Under the pieces are notes generated by a model. That model ran no database searches and was not told where the DNA came from. It saw only the letters and a program-made list of their open reading frames with translations. This document shows positions 35,025-46,444 of a stretch of 64,000 bases of DNA, piece by piece (within the stretch, counting starts at the first letter, position 1; each line of letters opens with the position of its first letter). A program made the position numbers and the translations under genes. The stretch lies in NCBI RefSeq assembly GCF_000203815.1, contig NW_004457729.1:2790674-2854673 (forward strand), read 5' to 3'. Source of the stretch: Cavenderia fasciculata. Its lineage: Eukaryota > Evosea > Eumycetozoa > Acytosteliales > Cavenderiaceae.

Positions 35025-37695
35025 ATGACTGAATCAAAAAAGACATGGATTGATGTCCAAAAGAGAACCTTTACCGGTTGGGCCAACAACTATCTCAAGG
35101 AACGTATCTTAAAGATCAACGATTTGGGAGCCGATCTCGAAGATGGTGTTCTTTTGATCAACCTTTTAGAAATCATCTCGTCCAAGAAGATCCTCAAGTA
35201 CAACAAGACTGCAAAGATGAGATTGCACAAGATGGAAAACAACAACTTGGCCGTCGCCTTTATCAAGTCTGAAGGTCTCAAGTTGGTCGGTATTGGTGCT
35301 GAAGATATCGTCGATGGTCAACTCAAGTTGATCCTCGGTCTCATCTGGACACTCATTCTCCGTTATCAAATCCAAATGGCCGAAACTGACTCTCCAAAGG
35401 CTGCTCTCCTCGAATGGGTCCGTCAACAAGTCAAGCCATACGGTGTCGTTGTCAACAATTTCACTGACTCATGGCGTGATGGAAAGGTCTTGTCTGCCCT
35501 CACAGACTCTTTACAACCAGGTGTTTTAGATATGAACTCTTTAACCGTAAGTTAAAAATATTAAATATTAAATACTAACAAAGATAGAAACAAATAACTA
35601 ATTATATCTTTTTGTTTTTTTCTTATTTTTTTTCTATTTCTAGGGAGATGCTGTAACTGATGTTGATCGTGCTATGGATGTCGCACTTGAAAAGTACGAA
35701 ATTCCAAAGATTATGGATCCATCTGATATGGTCAATCTTCCAGATGAACTTTCAGTCATCACCTATGTATCATATTTCAGAGATTACGCTGTCAACAAGG
35801 AAAAGAGAGACAAGGAAGCTTTGGAAGCTTTGGAACGTAAGAGAAGAACCACCTCTGATGCCTCCAAGGTTGACGCCTGGGGTCCAGGTCTTGAAGACGG
35901 TTTCGTCAACAAGAAGGGAGACTTCCACGTCAAGGCTGTCAACTATTACGGTGAGCCACTCCCAACCGGCGGTGAAAACTTTACCGTCAGCGTCGTTGGT
36001 GCCGATGGTGAGGTCATCCCAGTCACCCTCAAGGACAACGGCAACGGTATCTATGACGGTACCTACACTGCCTCCAACCCACAAAACTACACCGTCCAAA
36101 TCAAGTTGAACGCCGACGACATCAAGAACTCGCCATTCAACGTCAAGATTGACGGTTCCGATCCAGAGACCTCCAACATGTACGGAAGTGGCCTCGAAGT
36201 CGCCAAGGTCGGCCAACCAGCCCCATTCAAGATCCAAGGTCGTAACAAGGAAGGTCAAACCGTCACCCAAGGTGGTGATGAGTTTGCCGTCACTGTCACC
36301 TCATCCGAAGGTCCAGTCCCAGCCGAGCTCAAGGACAATGGCGACGGTTCATACGACGTTGTCTACACCCCAACCACCAACGGCACCCACAATGTCGAAG
36401 TCACTCTCCGTGGCATCCCATTGGCCCAAGGTCCAGCCCAAGTCACCGTCCTCTCTGGTGACGAGTCGCTCTCCTACTGCTCTGGTCCAGGTTTCGAAGC
36501 TGCCCAAGCTCGTCGTCCAACCCAATTCACCATCCACTCTGTCAAGGCTGACGGAAACGCCTCCAACTTGGGCGGTGATCCATACCAAGTATCCATCGTC
36601 GGTCCACACCAAGTCGACGTTGCCATCGCCGACAATGACAACGGTACCTACACTGTCTCTTACACCCCAGAAAAGCCAGGAGACTATGAGATCAACGTAG
36701 AACTCAACTCCAAGCCAATCAAGGAGATTCCAAAGGCCATCCACATCAAGCCAGCCGCCGATCCAGACAAATCCTACGCCTTTGGCAAGGGTCTCGAACA
36801 AGGAGAATGTTTCCAACCATCCAAGTTTAAGATTCAAGCCGTCGACCCAGACGGAAACAACCGTACCGATGGTGGTGACGGTTTCAAGATCACAGTCTCT
36901 GGTCCAGCCCAAGTCGAGCCATGGATGGTCGACAATGGTGACGGTACCTACGACGTCGAGTTTGAACCAAAGGTTCCAGGCGAATACGTCATCGACCTCA
37001 CCCTCGACGGTGACACTGTCAATGGTTTCCCAAAGACCGTCATTGTCAAGCCAGCCCCAAGCGCCGACGCCTCATACGCCAAGGGCAAGGGTCTCAAGAA
37101 GGCCTTTGACAATGAAGTCGCTGAATTCACCATCTTTGCCGTCGACACTGAAGGCAACCCACGTACCGACGGTCAAGACCCATTCGAAGTCAAGGTCACC
37201 GGTCCAAACGGAGACATTGAAGCCAAGGTTGAAGACAAGAACGACGGTACCTATGACGTCAAGTACGAACCACAAGTTGAAGGAAACTACCAAGTCCTTG
37301 TCACCCTCCGTGGCGCCCCAATCAAGGACATGCCAGTCAACGTCACCTGCATTGAAGGTGCCGATGGTGATCAATCCTCATTCGGTTCATTCACCTTTAC
37401 CGTTGCCGCCAAGAACAAGAAGGGCGAGCCAAAGACTGTCGGTGGTGATCTCTTTGAAGTTGCCATCACTGGTCCAGCCGAATTCATCACCCTCGATGCC
37501 ATCGACAATGGAAACGGTACCTACACTGCCGCCTACGCCCTCGCTGGTAACGGTAGATTCAAGACCGCCGTCAAGTTGAACGGTAAGCACATCGAAGGTT
37601 CTCCATTCAAGCAAGTCCTCGGTAACCCAGCCAAGAAGAGTGACGATATTAAGGAATTCACTACCTCTGCTACTTCCAATCAAATCGATGCTTAA
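35025..37695 (+). CDS. abpC: Filamin / gelation factor ABP-120
   Basis: Exons 35025-35546 and 35644-37695 give 857 residues, the length known for D. discoideum ABP-120. Two calponin-homology domains form the actin-binding region (residues about 8-225). They include [16 protein letters not shown], the [15 protein letters not shown] helix and [14 protein letters not shown] Lys/Arg-rich linker leads to six immunoglobulin-like filamin repeats, each with G-x-G-L/F-E near its start and DNGDGTYDV-type turns. The last repeat mediates dimerisation in the known protein. It crosslinks cortical F-actin during motility and phagocytosis. Codon use is strongly C-ending (GTC, ACC, AAG, GCC), as expected for high expression. 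An AATAAA signal lies about 33 bases after the stop. Confidence 0.97.
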
Positions 37696-37839
37696 AAATA
37701 ATAACAAATACAATAATTAAAAATTAAAATAAATTTCTGTAAAAAAAAAATCAAACAAAACAAACAATATAATAATATATATCTTTCTTTCTTTAAAGTA
37801 ATATATGGATAGAGGCACGACAATAAAAGATTAATTAAT

Positions 37840-40171
37840 TTATTTAATTGAACCATCATCAAATGGAAGATTATTGTTAAAGAGACATGTGAGAATCTTT
37901 TGCTGTTGGCCAATTTCGTATGGATCAGATGTTGGATACAGTCCAATGACACCAAGTTGTTGGAGCTTGAGTTGTTGTTGGTTGGCCAAATGACGCATAT
38001 CGTTTGCAATCTTGGTATCCATCTCGAGGAGCTCTCGTTTCATGTCTTCCATCATTCGTTTCTCTTCTCTTTCATTCTCAATAAGATGTAATTGCCGTAT
38101 GTGTGGTTCTGCAGCGTCTGCCTTCTTTCTGTTGGCATCGTCTAGTGTCCTCTTTCGAATATAGAGCATATCTACAAGTCTCTTTCGGTCGTCCAACAAT
38201 TTCCTCGTGAATTTCTTTTCCTCTTCTACAAGACTTCTAACTTGAAGTACTATCATTGGATTGCTTACTGCCTGTAACATTTGTTTCATATAAGCACTAT
38301 CATCTGTATCTAATGTCGATTGTTGTTGTTGTTGGTTATTATTATCATTCTCTCCAGGTGTTAAAGAATCTAATAGTTTAGAGTCAAGTTGGAATGAAGA
38401 TGAAGAGGAGGAGGTTGTTGTTGATTCGGGTACTGATGCAGCTGCAGCTGGTTGTTGATGTTGTTGTGATAATGGTACCAAGATCCTGGTGGGTATAGGT
38501 GTTCCAACGGGCATGGTGACAACTTTTTCTGGTACATTGTCAGTACTAGCATTCTTTTTCTGTAATGCAGCCAATGGAATGGGAGTACCTGCTGGCATGG
38601 TGACCACTCTCTCTGCATCAGAGTCTGAGTCTTTGGCATGTTGAACCAATTTAATAGGTCCACCAGACTCATCATCAGCATCGCTAGAATAGGCATCGTC
38701 TTTGGACATTGGTCCATACTTGCTAATTCCCTCACCCGAACTACTAATAGACACACCACCATGCCTTGATTTATGTTGTTGTTGTTGATGGTGTTGTTGT
38801 TGTTGCTGTTGTTGTTGTTTCTGATACTCTTGTTGTTTCTGATGTTCTTGTTGTTGTTGTAAAAGTAATTTCTTCTTTAGATCCTTCTTTTTCTTTTTTC
38901 TCTCTTGTTCATCTTTCAAATCTTGTTCCCGTTTCTTTTCCCAATTCACCAAATCCTTCCATTCCAGTGGTGATGGTATCACTGGTATTTCAATTGGATG
39001 TCTTGGTTTACCACTATTATTATTATTATTATTATTTGTTACAAGGCTTGCAACTTTGACTGGTTTCCGAGGAGGATGGAATAAATCAGGTAGAGGTCTG
39101 CCAAGATAAATCTTGTTTCTACGGAATTCAATAAAGTGTTTCTTTGTCAAATTAAAATTTCTATACAATTGCCTTAATATTGGTTCCTAAATAAATATAC
39201 AAATTAATAAACTTTGGTCATAAATAATAATACAACTATATATACATACGTCTGTTATTTTCTCAATTGCAGATTTAAACAATACTTTTAATTTCTTATC
39301 ATATCTATATTTTTTCAAATGAATATTATATTCATCTGTCATTTCACGAAAGTGTTCTACTATTATCTAAGGAGAGAGAGAGAGAGAAAGATAGAAAATG
39401 TTAATCTATCAAGTAATGCTATGTTTTACCTTCCAATTCATTAATATTTACAGTTTTATCATCATCGGTAATAGGATTTTTCTGTAAGAAAATGCCAACC
39501 AAATCAAGGAGTGAATCGATTCTAGTTTCTTCTTCGTGTCCAGAGTCTGTACATTCAGAGCTGTCTTCAGAAAAGACAATCTCTTGGTCAACATATTCCT
39601 CTTCTTGTTGGAATATTTCATGTTGGTTCGATTTCTTTTTCATGTTGGTTCCACCTTTTGGACGAAAGGGTCTATCCTTGTTGCCACTACGACCAGTTGT
39701 ATTTCCATTAAATGCACCATCTTTCTTCTTGTTGTTATATTCTTGTAGTTTTTCAGGATTTTTTCCAAAGTTACTATAATTATTATTATTATTATTATTA
39801 TTATTATTGTTGTTGTTGTTGTTTTTATTATTGTTATTGTTGTTATAGTTTGTACTACTAGTGCTTCCACCAGATTCTCCTTGAAAAGAACTTCCTCCAC
39901 CATTGCTTTTACCACCAGTTTCATTGCTATCGATATCGGATGGTGCAGGTGCACTCGAATCATCATCCAATAAATCTGGATCGAATGGTATATGAGCTCT
40001 TACAAATTGATTATTACTACTACTACTACTATTGTTGTTATTGTTATTATTATTGTTATTATTGTTGGTGTCATTATTACCACGACTACTTCGATGATCT
40101 ATACCAGAATAGATATCTTCGTCATGATCATTGATACTGAAATATTGAACCTTTTTACGTTCGCTACTCAT
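37840..40171 (-). CDS. Low-complexity protein with a DGCR6-like C-terminus
   Basis: Exons 39430-40171, 39250-39359 and 37840-39186; 732 residues. The small middle exon was placed using an ATAATAG acceptor that keeps phase. The N-terminal third holds Asn runs and acidic patches. The middle has Lys-rich coiled coil and Gln runs (about 360-400). The last about 140 residues form a helical region ending in LQQLGVIGLYPTSDPYEIGQQ, which resembles the A-G-V-x-G-F-Y-x-T-x-N-P-x-E segment at the end of DGCR6 proteins. DGCR6 function is poorly known. A repeated VTMPAGTPIPLA / VTMPVGTPIPTR motif is visible around residues 490-530. The gene converges on filamin, with 144 bases between their stops. Confidence 0.78.
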
Positions 40172-40671
40172 TCTATCTATCTATCTAATTACTCTCTATC
40201 TTTGTTGTTGAAGATTAGTTGATGAAGGGGATATATAGTTACGATTGTTCTCTTCTCTCTCTCTCTCTTTCTCTATCTATCTTTGTACAATCTCAGAACC
40301 AATCACTCTCACCACAGAATCAATAATCATCAACAAAGAGAAGAGAGGTAAGTAGTATTTGATTACGAGCTAATAGTAATAGTAGTAATATTCAACACAA
40401 GTAATAGTATTATATGTTCTGATATCGAATACTATAGTATTTCTTTCGTTATTAGGTGATGCTTGTGAGAAGATAATTTTTTAAATGTGTTCCCTTGAAA
40501 ATATTTCATTGCCCAGATCGCATTCAACAAAAAAACAAATAAATAATATATTAATATTAATATTATTATTAAAGATTGATATCTAGTTGTATTATATTTA
40601 ATGGGAAATGTATAATAATAATAATAATAATAATAAAGACAAAAACAACACGACTATACTAGTAGGGGTGT
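40172..40671. other. Spacer between two minus-strand genes
   Basis: 500 bases: CTCT-rich leader of the DGCR6-like gene, then AT-rich DNA ending in a (TAA)n run at about 40611-40636 next to the glucokinase stop. No gene is seen. Confidence 0.5.
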
Positions 40672-42115
40672 TTAAAGTTGACCATGATGTCTGGCATAAT
40701 AGACAGTACCCAAAAGATTCAAATTAGTTTGAACGGTTTGAATGTTGATTGGAGTGTTTTCAATCCAAGCCTTCTTTGGATGACAGTAGAATTGATCGAG
40801 AAGGAATGGTCTGTTGGCATCAAAGAAACGACTGTTATGAACGATATTGTCACCAATCAAATAGACACCGGTAGCCTTGAGACCAACTGCCAATTCTTGG
40901 GCACCCTTGAACAAGTAGGCATAATGAGCTTTCATTGCTTTGACTGATGCATTCTCTGGATCTGATGATGCATTGGCTTCATGTGCAACTGGTGGTAGTA
41001 GTAGAAAAATATATGATTAGAATCTAATTAATTACCCTGTCTTTGTATTTGTTGTTTTATGATACTCACTATCATGACCCAATTTAGTGTCACCACCACT
41101 ATAGTATTTGTAACAGGCTACAAGACCACGTCCACTGACGATATCTTCATACTCTAGTGAGAATTGACGAGTTGGATCTTCATTTGGAATGATATTGTTG
41201 AGTAGGGCTTGTTCCTCTTTGTAATTTGGATGGTTTGGTCCATGTGGTGAGATTTGAATATGACCAAACTCTGATGGAGATACATAGTATTGTCCCTTTT
41301 TGTGATTGATTAAACCAACACCCAAACCAGTTCCTGGTGCCATTACAACAACTTTATATAAATAAATAAATAAATAAAGTTAATAAACCATTCCACATCT
41401 CATCTCTGGTCAATCCATTCTTTTCAACTTACAAATTTCAGAAGTACTTGGTCTAGTTGGAATGACGATACTAGTGAATTGTTTGGTATAGAAACCAACC
41501 AAATTATGTTTAATCAATGAAATCAATCCGTAACATCCACTTTCCAAATCATTCAAGAAAAAGGTCTTTCCAGATGGACATAATCTTTGTGGTAATTGAA
41601 CTGGATCTAAAACAGCATCTGATTGATCATAATTTGTGAATCTATACTGTAAATATTATATATATATAATCATAAAGGCATCACACATTAGTTTAACCCT
41701 AGTTTTTGATATCTCTATACATTTTCATTCAGGTGTGATACAAACTCTATCAACATTTGAAGTTGGTCCAGCCATACAACAACAAGTGGCCAATGGAGGG
41801 TTTTGGAGTAATGGGTACAACTTTGTATCAGCAGATTTGACACCTTCAATGAGATCTACCACCTTGCTTGCTTTGAATGTTGATACTTCATAGGTTGATT
41901 GTTCAATCGATAAGATGATTCTAGTATTAGTTCCACCAATATCAATACCAAGATAATATTCCTATTTAAATCAAATAGTAGTAGAAAGGTACTATATTGT
42001 TAGTCAATCAGATTCATTATTAAAAGATTGTATCTTTTAGTATAGGTATAACACATACTGGATTGTGGAATGACTTAAAGTCGTTTTGAAGTTCTTCAAA
42101 TGTCTTTGGATTCAT
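40672..42115 (-). CDS. Glucokinase of the bacterial (Glk) type
   Basis: Five exons: 42059-42115, 41746-41961, 41433-41646, 41070-41351, 40672-40988; 361 residues and every junction in phase. The N-terminal phosphate-binding motif is YYLGIDIGGTNTR. CCCMAGPTSNVDRYRFTNYD matches the C-I-A-V-A-G-P...LTN segment. FFLNDLESGCYGL carries the N-D-x-E sugar-binding residues. VVMAPGTGLGVGL is the adenosine-side glycine motif and EFGHI is the E-x-G-H-I pair. It should phosphorylate glucose in the cytosol as the entry to glycolysis. The second intron uses a GTTTGT donor; the in-frame alternative would hit a stop, so that donor is supported by both phase and family alignment. Confidence 0.92.
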
Positions 42116-42380
42116 CTTCTCTGTTGTTGCTATTGCTTGCGATACTTGAAATGAAACAACTTTCAATGAGCTTCACGACTCTATTATTGCAAGTTCACAC
42201 ATCCATACGAAAATTAAATTAAATAAAATTTGATGAAACTCCACACCCCCTCAAACCAAACCAAACCAAACCCTTTTTCATAGTGGTTGGATTTGTCTCA
42301 ATGATCGTGGATATACTATATCAAGATATATATATAATTGGGAATATAATACTAATTTTAAAGAGTAAATCTCTTAAATC

Positions 42381-42403
42381 TTAAGGAATGTAGTATTCCT
42401 TAA
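42381..42403. promoter_or_regulatory. Perfect hairpin, 9-base arms, 5-base loop
   Basis: TTAAGGAAT and its reverse complement ATTCCTTAA flank GTAGT. It sits about 250 bases upstream of the cysteine-rich peptide gene. A related but imperfect copy (AGGATATATATTCCT) is found near 49784-49798. Confidence 0.45.
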
Positions 42404-42534
42404 TATGTATGTTTTTCAGACCAATACCACATATATATCCTATCTAGATATTTATAATCCTAAAAGATTTATATTAATTTGAACCTGTCGACCAATTAAT
42501 CATTGATTAACAAATAATTCATACTCTTTACTCT

Positions 42535-42548
42535 GTCATTTAAATGAC
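42535..42548. promoter_or_regulatory. Perfect 14-base palindrome
   Basis: GTCATTTAAATGAC is its own reverse complement. It lies about 105 bases upstream of the cysteine-rich peptide start and could be an operator for a dimeric factor. Confidence 0.45.
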
Positions 42549-42651
42549 GTAATGAATACTAAATTATATAGACTTTTAATATATAGAAAAGGATAAATGG
42601 ATAGTAATATAATTCTAAATTCAATCATATTATTTAAATTAATTCTTAAAT

Positions 42652-42945
42652 ATGAAATTATTAATATTAATTGCCATTCTTTTTGTTGCATCATTTCTAG
42701 CAGTTTCAGGTGATCCTGAAGCTACTACATGTCCAGTCGTTTGCTATGCTACCAGTGACAATGGACAATGTCATTACCAGTGTGCTGCTGGGTGCCGTAA
42801 GACAGGTCCCCAAAATGTTGGCATGTTTATTGAAGCTCTGACCAATAAAGGGTATCCATGTAGATATGAAGGTGCTTCTGGTATAGTATGTACAAAAACT
42901 GCTGCTTTTGGTGCTTGTAACAGTCATTATTGGAAGTGTTGTTAA
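42652..42945 (+). CDS. Small secreted cysteine-rich peptide
   Basis: Single exon, 97 residues. Residues 1-20 are a clear signal peptide (MKLLILIAILFVASFLAVSG). The mature part of about 77 residues has ten Cys, at 27, 31, 40, 44, 48, 70, 80, 89, 96 and 97, an even number allowing five disulfides. The first five are spaced C-x3-C...C-x3-C-x3-C, suggesting a disulfide-bonded helical hairpin, and the peptide ends YWKCC. I recognise no family. Such peptides can be antimicrobial, signalling or coat components. Three palindromes lie upstream. The start is the only in-frame ATG giving the signal peptide. The 3' side has AATAAATAAATAAA. Confidence 0.8.
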   Translation: MKLLILIAILFVASFLAVSGDPEATTCPVVCYATSDNGQCHYQCAAGCRKTGPQNVGMFIEALTNKGYPCRYEGASGIVCTKTAAFGACNSHYWKCC

Positions 42946-43297
42946 TCCATCCTTCCTTTCTTTGATATGGGTTGTTAGACAATCAATAAATAAATAAATA
43001 AATCAATATTTTCCCTCTCTCTCTCTTCTTTGAAGGAAGGGAAAATCAATCAATCAAATATAATCTCACAATACAAATCATCATTAATATAATATATTTA
43101 GATATATATATATTATTATTATTATGAATTATTATTAAAATATCCTTAGTAGTCTTTGAAAATATTTAAAATTTTGTCGTCTTTGCTCACAATACTGCAG
43201 TATTTCATTGATCGATTAGACTACTAATACAGATATATATATAGAAAAGTCAGATAGATATCGATAGGAGTCGAGGAGTATAGTAGAGGAGAGAGAA
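42946..43297. other. Spacer
   Basis: 352 bases: polyadenylation-like AATAAA repeats, CTCTCT tract, TATATA and TTATTA repeats, then a GATAGATA-type leader of the following gene. No gene is seen. Confidence 0.5.
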
Positions 43298-45020
43298 ATG
43301 GAAGATAAAGAACAAGGATATAGATTATTCGATATTGGGTTATGTGATGGAATACATATTGAATACCCTGACACTTGGAAGATAGCAAGAGTGACACAAA
43401 GAGTCTATGTCTTTTTACCACAAGGAAAGGAGTTGTCTGAAAGATACACCTCAAAGTCTGCAATCATGATTGTATCTGAAAATCTTAAAGGTTGGTATAC
43501 TATGATCAATGATTCAAGGTTGATATACTAACCAATCGAGTTAATATTGTTATGTGTATCATCTCATCAACAACAACAACAACAACTATTACTTCTTCTT
43601 CTTCTTCTTCTTCTATAAAGAGAAATTAAATGGTGAAGTTACATTCCCAAAATATGTAGATATGATGACCAAATCATTAAAAGAAGATGCATTGAGAGTG
43701 GTCGATGGTTATGAAACTGGGATTGGGCCAGATGGCAAAGAAGGTCATTATTGGCGATACGATTTCACAGAGAGCGAGTTTATAGACGAGTATGTAATGT
43801 TGGATGGTGACACACTCTACACGGTGCAGTTGACAACTGGATCGGCAAAAGATAGAGAGGAATTGGGACCACTGCTCAAGCACATGGCAAGTACATTTAA
43901 ATTGGTGAGACGAACGGGTCTCAAGTTTGCATACCTCGCACCACACGATATTGTGTGGGAGGCGTGTCGAGAGAATGGCGCTAAATTGGATACATACATG
44001 CAAGTCACCTCGTATCTACCCTCGCAGCGATCGCCATTTTGGAAGCGTCATTCTGACGATGCCAAGGGTAACCGTATAGTGATGAAGTCGACATTGGTCG
44101 ACGACCTCGTGTTGAGCTTCAAAGTGGGTAAGACCGGCCTGCCCGCCGAAACGTTTATAGAGACGTTGCACGGACAACTGTCCAAAGACTCGATTGCACA
44201 GTCGGTTGTCAAGACGACCGTCGCCAAAGAAGACACTGAACACGCGACACTCGGTCTCCCCGACTACAAACACACCGCCGTTCGATTCCAAACCAAGTTC
44301 CAAACCACCAAACAAGACGATAAGGACACAGCCAAGACATACAGCAGCGAGACGATCATCGTGATTGTCGAAGACACCTATATCCAATTTGGCATATCTG
44401 CGTTGGAAGGCGAGATGCATCGCTACCACCCACTCTTTAACGCAATCTATTCGTCTCTGCGACTCAAAGAGGTAGCTCGTGAAAATGAAATCAAAGCAGA
44501 CACTAGAGTTGGCTCACTCGCACAGTACAACCTCTACTGCAACCTCATGTCCAATTTTTCAGTGCTCATTCCCATCCAACTCAACATCTCAGAGCACAGT
44601 GGTCACAACAACCTCATCTTTGTGTCGACCAAAGACAGTTCACACATTGCCGAAATATCAGTTGAAAGACTACCATTTGACGATCCAACATCCACCGTAC
44701 CAATCTCATTGATCGAGTATCACAACGACACCAAACTACTCTTTTCATCACAACTGCAATCAATGAAAATGATCAATGAAAAACCAGCAAGAATGGGTAA
44801 ATACAAAGCAGCCAGTATGTTGTTTGACTCTGCCGTCAGAGTTGGATCACCCAACCCAAATGTCATGTCTGAAATTGAAATTGAAAGATATCTTGTCAAA
44901 TTGGCTGTCATGCAAGGTAACATTGGTGTTAAAATATCAATGAAATCATTACAAGATAAATTTCAAGATTCCTATGATACAAGTATGTTTACTTTTGATA
45001 GTTTTAAATTATTAAAATAA
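43298..45020 (+). CDS. Possible three-unit PsbP/Mog1-fold protein, function unknown
   Basis: Exons 43298-43490 and 43621-45020; 530 residues. The intron has a GTTGGT donor and a CTTCTTCTATAAAG acceptor and keeps phase. The first about 145 residues resemble the Mog1/PsbP/DcrB fold pattern. They start with IHIEYPDTWKIA, continue with a strand-rich segment (VYVFLPQ, AIMIVSE) and end in GDTLYTVQLTTGSA plus a helix (LLKHMASTFKL). A similar layout seems to recur at about 150-300 (VEDTYIQFGISAL, FNAIYSSLRL) and at about 320-530 (FSVLIPIQLN, FTFDSFKLL). The tandem-unit reading is inference. No signal peptide is seen, so it is probably cytosolic. The middle unit uses more C/G-ending codons than its flanks. 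Confidence 0.8.
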
Positions 45021-45404
45021 TAAATCAAATAAATAATACTATATATAGCCAATATTGGTTGTTGTTTTAAGGGTTTTATAGAAACCAGTTTTAGTTTTGT
45101 TTATTTATTTAAATTTACAATGATTTTTTAGGTTTGGTTTGGTTTGAGTTGGGTAGGGTTTGGTCGTGACATGAAGGGGAGGGTGATCAGGAATTAATAT
45201 ATTAATTATTAATTATTATTTTGAACGCATTATATATAAATATTGTTGGGTGGTGTGTTTTGGATGGATGAGTGTTGAGTTGAGTAGAGTTGAGTTGAGT
45301 AATATTATATAGGTAACAAATAAAAACTGTGATATAAATATATGTAGGTAGGTTGATTATTATTATTGATTATTATTATTTTAGATTATTATTAATATTA
45401 TTAT
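45021..45404. other. Spacer between convergent genes
   Basis: 384 bases between two stop codons: GGTTTGGTTTGGTT-type repeats, GTTGAGTTGAGTA repeats and TTATTA runs. No gene is seen. Confidence 0.5.
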
Positions 45405-46442
45405 TTAATTTGATGGATAACCTTGAAGTAAACCAGTAGTTGGATAAGAAGCGTATTGAGTTGGAGAGGTTGGAGAAGATGAAGCACTTCCTACATAACC
45501 TCGATTTCCATTACTGATTGATTGAGCGTAATAACCACCAACTGCGTACATTTGAGTGTTTTGATATCCCAAATGATCAATTTGAGATGGAAGATATTTG
45601 TCGACAACCCCTCCTTTACCTCGAGCTCTCTCCTCGACCACTTTGTCGCCAATCTCTGAATTGTACAATGCATCTGCGCCAGAGTATCCCATAGCCATCA
45701 ATGACTCTGGGTATTGTTGTGATAGGTGTTGTTGCAAGGCCTGGTGTTGGTGCATTGCTTGGATTGCTTGTTGAGTTGGTGATGGATGTTGTTGTTGTTG
45801 TTGCTGTTGTTGTTGCATTTGTTGTTGGTGTGCTTGTTGTTGGGCTTGTTGTTGGGCTTGTTGTTGGGCTTGTTGGGCAGCTTGTTGCTGAGCTTGTTGC
45901 TGTGCTTGTTGTTGGGCAGCTTGTTGTTGTTGTTGTTGGGCTTGGTGATGAGAGGTGGTGTTGGTGGGGGTACGCGTCATACTGCTCGACGTGGCAATGG
46001 GTGATGAGTTGATATTGGTGTCTGGTGTGTTGAGACATTGTTGGATGAAATTCTTGCCGTCGGCTCTAGTGATGAGGGGTTGCAACTTGGATGTTGCAAA
46101 TGTGTAAACGTGTCCAGTTTCACTGGCAACAAGCAGGAGAACCTGGGTTCCGGTCAGAGTCGACAATTCGTATGCCTTTTTCATGATGCCAGCCTTTCTC
46201 TTGCTAAATGTAATATGACGTCTGCTCTTGTCGTCGATAAACTCGATCTTTATCTTTCTGCGACCGGCCTTTTTTGGTGTGTCCAACGAGCCACCTGGCG
46301 AGGTTGGGTCAGATGTGTCTTCATCCTTGACATGGCTGATATCGTCCAACGAGGTGGGCGATGGTGTCGAGTTGGGTGACGATGGTTGAGTAGTGAATAA
46401 TCCGTTGGAGTTTGTAATAATGGGAGCCATGTTTAGACTCAT
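45405..46442 (-). CDS. SRF-type MADS-box transcription factor
   Basis: Single exon, 345 residues. The MADS box plus SAM region spans about residues 59-141. It reads GRRKIKIEFIDDKSRRHITF, then KRKAGIMKKAYELSTLTGTQ and LLLVASETGHVYTFAT, nearly identical to animal SRF and to Dictyostelium SrfA/SrfB. It binds CArG boxes as a dimer in the nucleus. Poly-Gln/Ala-Gln repeats follow (about 168-225), then a Ser/Gly/Tyr-rich tail. In D. discoideum srfA controls spore differentiation and has several promoters. Which srf paralogue this is cannot be decided here. A 7-base-arm inverted repeat lies two bases upstream of the ATG. Confidence 0.93.
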   Translation of the reverse strand: MSLNMAPIITNSNGLFTTQPSSPNSTPSPTSLDDISHVKDEDTSDPTSPGGSLDTPKKAGRRKIKIEFIDDKSRRHITFSKRKAGIMKKAYELSTLTGTQVLLLVASETGHVYTFATSKLQPLITRADGKNFIQQCLNTPDTNINSSPIATSSSMTRTPTNTTSHHQAQQQQQQAAQQQAQQQAQQQAAQQAQQQAQQQAQQQAHQQQMQQQQQQQQQHPSPTQQAIQAMHQHQALQQHLSQQYPESLMAMGYSGADALYNSEIGDKVVEERARGKGGVVDKYLPSQIDHLGYQNTQMYAVGGYYAQSISNGNRGYVGSASSSPTSPTQYASYPTTGLLQGYPSN

Positions 46443-46444
46443 TG

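Larger units (their letters stand above)
42116..42651. promoter_or_regulatory. Divergent promoter with three palindromes
   Basis: 536 bases between the glucokinase start and the cysteine-rich peptide start. Visible are TTAAGGAAT-gtagt-ATTCCTTAA (42381-42403), TTAATCA-t-TGATTAA (42496-42510) and the perfect GTCATTTAAATGAC (42535-42548). A run of AACCAAACC units lies near 42254-42272. No coding region is seen. Confidence 0.5.

Noticed and set aside
35770-36912. Two long frames opposite filamin
   Set aside because: Antisense shadows caused by the C-ending codon bias of filamin.
43298-45020. Photosystem protein transfer
   Set aside because: The PsbP-like fold is widespread outside photosynthesis (Mog1, DcrB); no plastid targeting is seen.
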